The translations under genes and the position numbers were made by a program. Of a stretch of 64,000 nt of DNA, positions 56,844 through 64,000 are shown piece after piece (positions within the stretch are counted from its first letter, which is position 1; each line of letters starts with the position of its first letter). The notes under the pieces were generated by a model. That model made no database searches. It worked only from the letters and a program-made list of their open reading frames with translations, and had not been told where the DNA came from. The stretch is from Daphnia carinata (Eukaryota > Arthropoda > Branchiopoda > Diplostraca > Daphniidae), in contig NC_081338.1 of NCBI RefSeq assembly GCF_022539665.2, forward strand, positions 5,269,679-5,333,678, written 5' to 3'.

Positions 56844-59800
56844 GACTCACCCAAGGTCGTAGTCTCCAATGCTCCCGCCGAAATGTCTGGGCCAGAACGT
56901 AATTGCAGCTGCTATTCACTATGATCCTCGTCGTGGTAAAGGGTGCGGCCCGTTAAACAATCTTTTTCAAATAAACAAAACATCCGTTAGCAAAATAATG
57001 GTCAGGCCAATTATGCAAGGAATTCAGTTTAACCTACCCTTTGGACATGAATTTCAGCTTTGCTAAATTTCGTATCAACGGCACGCGTTCTTTTCACCAT
57101 TCGAATCCTAATGGAAAAAAAAAAAAAAAATCTGATTAAAAAAAAATGTTCTTCGCTATTAGCCCAAGCGGGTCAATTGCAAATTTCCACTAATCGGTTG
57201 ATTTCAGTGTTGGGAAACTTTAGATAAAAAAAATTACATGTAAGACAATGGCCTGTGGTCACAAGGAATTCGCATGGTCTACAGTTGCGGCTGCAGGATA
57301 AGCCGTTGGGTATCCAACGCATAATCACGACCAAGCCGGAACGTGTAATCACACGGCGTCTACGACACGTAGAATGGCAGTCGGTATTCCGCAGCTTTGG
57401 GGCCAAGCAGCTTCAATGTTAAGTTTTGCTCTGATTTTCAGGCTTTCCCCTTTCAACCTAAAACAGAAAAAAAAAAGGTTGGTAATGGGCCAAATTCATG
57501 TTGTATTTGTTGCTGGCCCAGAGCAACGAGTTGGACTTGTACGGATAGGCGGACAGTGCGGATGAGTTCCCATTTCACGCCACAAAATTTTCAACCAAAT
57601 CGTGAATTTACGTCCCGACCCGTTTCTATGGTTTTGGCTTTCCACTATGCTAATTCGACCTATCCATCCGACCACCCCACCACCAGAAAAACAATTAAAT
57701 TAATGCGTATCCATCAGAGATTTGCATATACAAAAGGTATAGCCAAACTGGACAGGCATAATAAACTAATATGAAAATGGCTTACAGTTGTGCTAACCTT
57801 CGGGGTCAAAATTGGCTTCTTTGTTTTCTTATGGGGGAAAGGTCGCTCATTTCCTTCTACTTTCGTACTTGACATCCAACTTGACAACTTCTTACATTAC
57901 ACGCTGAGACTGCCAAGGTGACTATTTTCTAAAAAGGAGGACAAGAAGATGACGAAACAAGAAAAACAAAATCAAAAGCTTTTCTTCTACGATCACGAGA
58001 TCAAGAGAAATGTAGGTCATCTGGAGAGCTAGTCACGTCTCGGAGCCACAACATGAAGACACCCTTGTGCAGAGCACAAACGGTTTGTAGACTATTCACG
58101 CCCAGAACAAGACTTATGGGGCCATTGAATATTCCAAAACAGTTCAGAAAAGGAAACTTGAAGTACGTGGCAAACTGTTTGAAAAATGAACAGCAGTTCC
58201 CGAAAAAGGAATAGACGAGGGGGTTTTGTAGGCGCAAAGTTAAAACTTAATTGTTAATATTATCCATACCTATTTATGATTTGGATCCAAATGTAAGGCG
58301 ACTCCTCTATCTGCGCTTTGTCCAGCTCTCGACATCTGACAGTTCCAAGACGAAAATTAGAACAACTCCGGTTGTCAAGTGACACAAATGACATACCTTT
58401 GATGGTAGAGGGTTCCATGTCGCAACTGCCACTTTACGAGCGAGAACAACGAATTAGACTGCGGTACACCTGTAGAATAGAAAATATGTAAATCAGAGTT
58501 TAAATCTAGGCCAGATCATATTCAAAAAAGACTCGTGTCTGTGATTACGTCAAATAACAAACTGTAATTGGTTCTCTAACATTATCTTTTGTTTGCGGTA
58601 GATCCGTTACGAAATGCCTTTGTTTTGATTTTGCCATGTGCGATCAACAGCCGGCTTAGACCGAAATCTAAACCGGTCTGAGCTTGTTCGCATTGTCAAG
58701 TGTTGTCTCATTTCTGCCATCGCTTTACTTTGTCTAATCGGATCGTTGGACATCAATTTTGACAGCTGATTTTAACTTAATACTCACTCATTAGGGAAGA
58801 AAACCTGATTCTTTTTCTGTTTTGACATAATACGAATGCTGATAAAACCGCTACTACGGGTTTCTGTTTTTGGATACATAAAAAGAAGAAAACGTTATGT
58901 TTCCTGTTCTTTCGCTTCATTATAAGCAGAAGGTAAATAGACAATCTGCTAGGAAAAACATATTAAACCGTTCGGGAATAAAAAGCAATTTCCTGCTGTC
59001 TACCGGATTCTGATTTTACAGCCACCAAAGTTAAAAAAAAGGGCGTGAAAACGAAAGGATGATGAGATCATTAAAAGGTAAACAAAATTTTTTTTACCTC
59101 GAGTGACATGTAGTGGACGTCTGTAACACCGAATTCCACGCCCATCCGCTGACGGTAGTCGTTTTCATAACTCGTTCCACACCATCCGCCTATTTCAATT
59201 TAAAAAATACAAGGATAAAAATGACTCAAAGGTCCCTACAACAATTAAACTAAACGCTTATTTTAGTAATTACCAAGCAATTGGACAATTGCCAAATGGG
59301 TCAGTCACATCACGAAATCCAAATGTCGGCTAGATAAAAACGATCCGTGCCCTCCTTTTTTTTCAGTTGAAAATTTTACGCCTTTGCCAAAATCTTTTCT
59401 TTGTAGCAGAAGAATAAAAATGGAGAAAGTTGCCATTCTCTCCAGTTAGAACATTGTCGTTACAATATTTTTTCTTCCCCCACAAGCTGCGTGACGATTC
59501 TCTTTTTTTTTTTGAGGGGCGCGTCCTTGGCTGTTAACGACGAGAAAGTCCCTTCCATTCGACTGGAACAACCAACATTTTCAGTCGTCCTGGTAGATTG
59601 CATCTCTTATCAGATTAATGGATAGACGCTACTTATGCCACTGTACGCCAAAAAAAAAACGTGTAGTACCTGTAGAAAACTCTCTCCCGATCCATCAATG
59701 CGGATAGAAATCCGATCATGTTGCATCGTTGGGTGATTAATGAATCGCTGTACAGTTCTTCCCGACGTCTGTTCCATTTCAATCGATCGATGTGTATGTC

Positions 59801-61740
59801 AACAAGATGTGGCAGGAACAGGTTTTTTTTCGCTTGGCCACCCAACGAAAACGGATGAGCCTTTGGCATGTATGGAATCTTCTTTTGTTTTCTTCACGAA
59901 TTTTTAATCACGATCTCTCTCCTTTCCTTTTCGATTATCCGGTGCTATTTGTGTTGCATTCAGGCCTTTCTCCTTGTCTTCCCAGACATTGGAAGCCACC
60001 TAAATATAAATTCACCTAAACAATAAAAAAATTTCTTTAAAAACATGATTGTTTTTCACTATTATGAGAATTTTATTTATCCCCCACTGCTGTTACGAAT
60101 TGGGGAGGGAGATAAGGTATAGAAAAAGTGCACAGCCATTGTGGACATGCCGGGAGTCACGTGCGCATCCCCTGGTCAGTATTTACAGTTATATTTGTTA
60201 CACCATCACCTGAAAATAATGTTTTCCTACGAGAAAGTGTTAATTCTTCTTCTTTTATTGCATCAGGGATGGTTCTTTATTCGAAAATCGACAAAAAAAG
60301 ATTTCGTGTCACGGTTCACTCTCACACCAAAGAATGCGGTCAACAAACAACCCGCCATAACCGGCTATCCAACAGCTGCATTTCTTCTCGTGGGTAAAAA
60401 TGGCCTTTGGGAAATGTATGGGTAAAGGTTGGGCATCGTAAACGGTTGTTTCTTTATCGTTAAATCAACGGACACATTCCATAAAAATTCTATACTCAAC
60501 AAACGGACACAATATTCCCGCTACATCTTCCTATAACTGCCGTATCCCGTGGTTCTGCTACGTTTTGATTTTCAAATGGCGGGAACAATTCTCACTTTAC
60601 GATCAACTTTTGCAAAGTAAAAGTTTGTTTGTCATTGAATCAGAGCGCATCGAAAAGATAAATTTTCCACGTTTTTAAATCTATCGTCTACAGATATCGC
60701 GAAAGTACTTTCAGAAATGGAATTTATAGAGGCAAACCGGTTGAACGATGCGATCAGGACACGATATTCAAAACGTGATCTTCGTGTTAAATCGAAAATG
60801 ATTTCGCCTAGAGAAAGCTTGACTATCATCCTATCCATCTCCCTTTCTCGTGTTTATTGAAAATGGGACGATAATTTTCTTTCTCTAGAAAGACAATTTT
60901 TACATCATTTCCCTGGTATGATCGAGGAGGAGGCAAAACGAACTGGCGAAGCATGACAATAATGATGTAGACTTGCAGTGTTAGAAAAAGTTGTTTTCTA
61001 AGAAATTGCGAAGAATTATTTTTAAAAAGTTCCCCCCCTCATCTTTGATAGGAAAGAGAGTCATTTGAAATCTGTTGCTAGTCAATAAAAAATAAGAACT
61101 GTCCTCCCTTCGCGGTTCATTAACATTTAACGGTTGCTGTCATTGTCGTAAGATTAAAATCAACACAAAAATGAGTTTCCAGTCTCACTCCAGCAACTCA
61201 CTCGAACTGACTTTTTGTCTTGGTCCATAAAAAAAGAGCAGTAAAAGAAAATGATGCACATCCGGCCACGGTTGAAGGAAAACGAAACAGATGAAGAATT
61301 TTCTTTTGGGAGCTATCTCAAACAAAGCGGGACTAGTCGAAGTTTTAAACCCTTTCAACATCTGTTGCATAGACGTCGTTAAACGTTTCACGGTCACACG
61401 TGAATCCTTACTGAAAAGACTGCACCAGAAAAGCATGAGAACCTTGAATTTTGCAACCACTTTAATGTCACAGCTGTCGCCAAACCTGTTACTACCCATG
61501 TCTAACAAGCTAACTAGCAAATGACTTGCTGTACATCATAATTACTGAACAACCACGAAATGATATCCCCTGCAAATCGGCACTACAATAAGGCGTACAA
61601 ATTTTTAGGGGAAGGGGGCGAGTAAAACGTGGCAGAAGTTTCGAGAAAATTACAAAACGAATCTTCCTCCAAAAAAACTAAGGTCATTCTGATTCACTAA
61701 CTATGGACGAGGTTCAGGAATTACGCCCACATTTAAGGAT
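56844..61740. other. AT-rich region with isolated exon-like stretches
   Basis: Minus-strand stretches with open frames and plausible splice ends are present at about 59188-59101 (ends CTCGAG before GTAAAA) and 58470-58405 (preceded by TTCTACAG, followed by GTATGT). They may be exons of a gene with large introns, but they cannot be joined or identified. A 78-codon minus frame at 58237-58001 is hydrophobic. Nothing else is seen. Confidence 0.3.
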
Positions 61741-61749
61741 ATAAAATAC

Positions 61750-62050
61750 AACGTACCGGCATTGTCTCGAGATGCAGTAACGGCGCGCCCATTTTCTTCA
61801 TCCCGTTTATCCGTCGATATCGTCCAGTGAGCACGTCATCCACGTTTTGTACTGTGGGAACTTGAAAAAGAATACAATAAACCGAAACAAATAAAAGGAT
61901 TTCTGCAAGCTTACCAGTACGTGCAAGTTCTAACGGTGTCTATCCAGCTGTCACTAGATTTACAGGACGCCATTTTGGCCAAAATGGGTAACACGTACTG
62001 GACCACGTCCATCAGATGTTACTAATTGCAGGGGAATAATCGGAGAACTA
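61750..62050 (-). pseudogene. Ankyrin-like coding relic with stop codons
   Basis: The minus strand reads VTSDGRGPV, then after stops TPLELARTGKLAEILL, preceded by VTAG and a TAG where ankyrin proteins usually have Gln or another residue. The frame then continues open through NVDDVLTGRYRR to about 61757. TPLELA..G..AEILL is the ankyrin consensus. The DNA is not similar to the kinase-gene repeats, so it is a separate family. Two or more in-frame stops make it a relic, unless unseen introns remove them. Confidence 0.35.
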
Positions 62051-64000
62051 TGTGCTTGGTACGACGTTTGTCACTTGTTTGTCTTTTTGCAAATCTCGTT
62101 TTCCCACGTCGAGAAAGTCATTGCCAAATGCCCTAAATTTTGACTAATGCAAATTTGTAATAAAATTACTCGATGATTTGACCTAAGAATTTTCTTTATT
62201 TAAATTTATTATTAATATAAAACGTTTTCTCTGCTTCTTTTTATAAATATTTGGATATTTTCAATAAAACACCAAAGCAACATTGCCATAATAAAACACA
62301 GATGGATTTGAATTTAAAAATTTTAAATAAAAAATTTTATAATAAAATGGACTAATAATTTGTATCCTGATTTGAGTAAACACAAACTCCCGTTTCTCAA
62401 AGATATGTAAACAGGCATCAACACCGGTTATGCAAATCGTTAAAGAGTCTGCTGTCTTCTTAGTTCGTAGTTCGTGCCCCTGTTATTAGCTGACTTTTTC
62501 ACGTACATTGTCCAGATTTGAATAAAACAAATCGTTATATCTGTTACTCAGTGATGGTTTAATAACAGGACTCATCTTCCAAAAATAAATACATCTAAAC
62601 AAAGAACGTTTAAGGTAATAATATTCTAGCATGTGAATATCTTGAAATGACGTCGACATGGAAACCTGTTTTTGTGATCGCAATACGGGTAAAACCACAA
62701 GTCAGAAGTTGAATTGATTAAGACCTGAATCTTTTTTTTTGTAGGCTACTTTATTTAATAAAATAAGACATCATTCCACGTCCAACCATCTAAACTTAAT
62801 GGCTCCCTATGCACTTTCATAGGGGGGTTTTCCTTGCTATTCGAATGAGCAGCTTCAAACACTGATGGAAGACATTCAGTAGCACTATCCTGCTCCGGGA
62901 TATGTTTTCCAGGTTTGGGGCAATATGAAACTCATCAATCCTTGCATCCTGACATTTGAAGAAAAACAATGGCATCAATGTCATGTTCTGTAATCCAGCA
63001 CTGGATTGCTTTACTTTTGAATTTCGCCATAAAACCGTACCCTGGAGGCACGGTCACCGGCACAAAAGTTTTCTTGGCGATATCCTTTATGTCCCGGTTC
63101 TTATACGGCACCATTCTTCTTAATCTTACATAGGTAAAACATAAAATCAATAAAAACAAATGCTAAAGCTTCAATTAAGACAAATCTCTTTAAGCTGGAA
63201 TAGGTCGAACGTAAGATAGAGGTCTCCAACGAATGATGCCACCTTAATCCTCTAGCCCTTCCCTTCCCAATAAGTGATTGGGGGCAAATAATCCAAACGC
63301 AAAGTGTTTTAAAATAATTCACCAACATCTAACAAGGAGGTCAATCCAAAAAAAAGTGAGAAAATGATACGAATTTGGCGTAGTTGGAAACCACCACGCA
63401 ATATAATGTTCTATTTTCTTGTGTCTCGGTTTAGGTGATGGAAGAGTTTTCAATGACACTAAAGGATCTACATAGTGAAAATAGGGGAATGTATAAAAAA
63501 AAAACCACCATATGGAGGTAAGCCAAAATACCCGTTATTTTTAAAAATGGTAATGACTTGCCCAATCGATGTCTTTCGTGTTGGAAGCCACACAATCGAT
63601 TGATTGATGAACGTCAATTAAGGCCCTCCTTATTTTATAAGTCAAACCAGCACCACGTCGTGCAGACCGATCTTTTTCAATGGAGATTAGATTGACCTTT
63701 GTTTTCTTCCATCTGACACTAGTCGAAGAATTGCGTATCGTGTAGGGACAAACAAAAATGCGGTCAGTTGATTACCATAAACTCTTGTTTAGAAGTGCAC
63801 ACCTTTCAGAATTTGAAGGATCGCCGTTTTTTCCCGCCGATAGCCATCCAGCAGGTCAAATGAGAGAAAGAAACAACAACACGATGGGCTTCATCTATCA
63901 TTACCTATATCCCAACAAAAAAGAAAAGCTATAAGACTATTATTAATCTTCTCTTTTTCAAATAGGATGCTCAGTGAATTATGTCATTATTGATGACATA
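62051..64000. other. AT-rich region, nothing recognised
   Basis: No exon, RNA gene or repeat family that I can support. Short minus-strand frames at 62486-62698 and 62935-63328 lack coding character. Confidence 0.45.

Noticed and set aside
1-64000. CRISPR array or bacterial-type operons
   Set aside because: No regularly spaced repeats with unique spacers, and genes have spliceosomal introns; the window is eukaryotic.

Overview
The window looks like nuclear DNA of a branchiopod crustacean, most probably a water flea (Daphnia). The evidence is the many short GT-AG introns (about 50-100 nt), an arthropod gustatory receptor, secreted single-domain globins, a two-domain chitinase, and local families of retropepsin-like and core-1 galactosyltransferase genes. 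The species call is inference from gene content and intron style. Exon ends were read by hand from splice consensus and reading phase.

Layout. 1-4.7 kb is non-genic: two tRNA-like relics, strong hairpins, a GC-rich degenerate tandem repeat and a 1.1-kb foldback inverted repeat. 4.8-6.2 kb (-) holds a TNF-receptor-like gene, followed by a decayed Vasa-type DEAD-box helicase (6.3-7.5 kb, -). 8.4-33.6 kb is an accessory block built by repeated duplication. A retropepsin-like membrane protein gene and a core-1 beta-1,3-galactosyltransferase (T-synthase) sequence occur alternately three times: RP1 8.9 kb, T1 14.2 kb; RP2 16.8 kb, T2 19.7 kb; RP3 28.2 kb, T3 31.4 kb. Only T1 is complete; T2 and T3 lack the 5' exons, and T2 is a mosaic. 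Decayed RP pieces lie between the units, one of them inverted at 33.5 kb. Inside the block are an SLC18B1-like MFS transporter gene (22.6-25.3 kb, -) and a second copy of its 5' part (26.7-27.8 kb).

34-36.8 kb carries two convergent, paralogous secreted globin genes with TATA boxes. 38.1-39.4 kb (-) is the catalytic subunit of protein phosphatase 4. 40.5-43.3 kb (-) is a chitinase with two GH18 domains and a C-terminal membrane anchor. 44.7-49.1 kb (+) is the most striking locus: three cassettes of an IRE1/RNase L-type kinase domain, the second and third each preceded by 37-residue ankyrin repeats, with identical intron positions. Kinases 1 and 2 have lost catalytic residues and kinase 3 keeps them all; a fourth, decayed ankyrin piece follows. 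50.4-51.9 kb (-) is a five-exon gustatory receptor.

52-64 kb is sparse: AT-rich sequence with a few isolated exon-like open stretches (one GPCR-like, one ankyrin-like relic), which may be large introns or intergenic DNA.

The strongest candidates for something undescribed are the RP family (a retropepsin fold whose D-T/S-G active-site motif is changed to D-G-G, D-P-G or D-R-G, joined to a membrane segment and a coiled coil) and the ankyrin / IRE1-type kinase cassette gene, whose domain order recalls RNase L without its nuclease domain.
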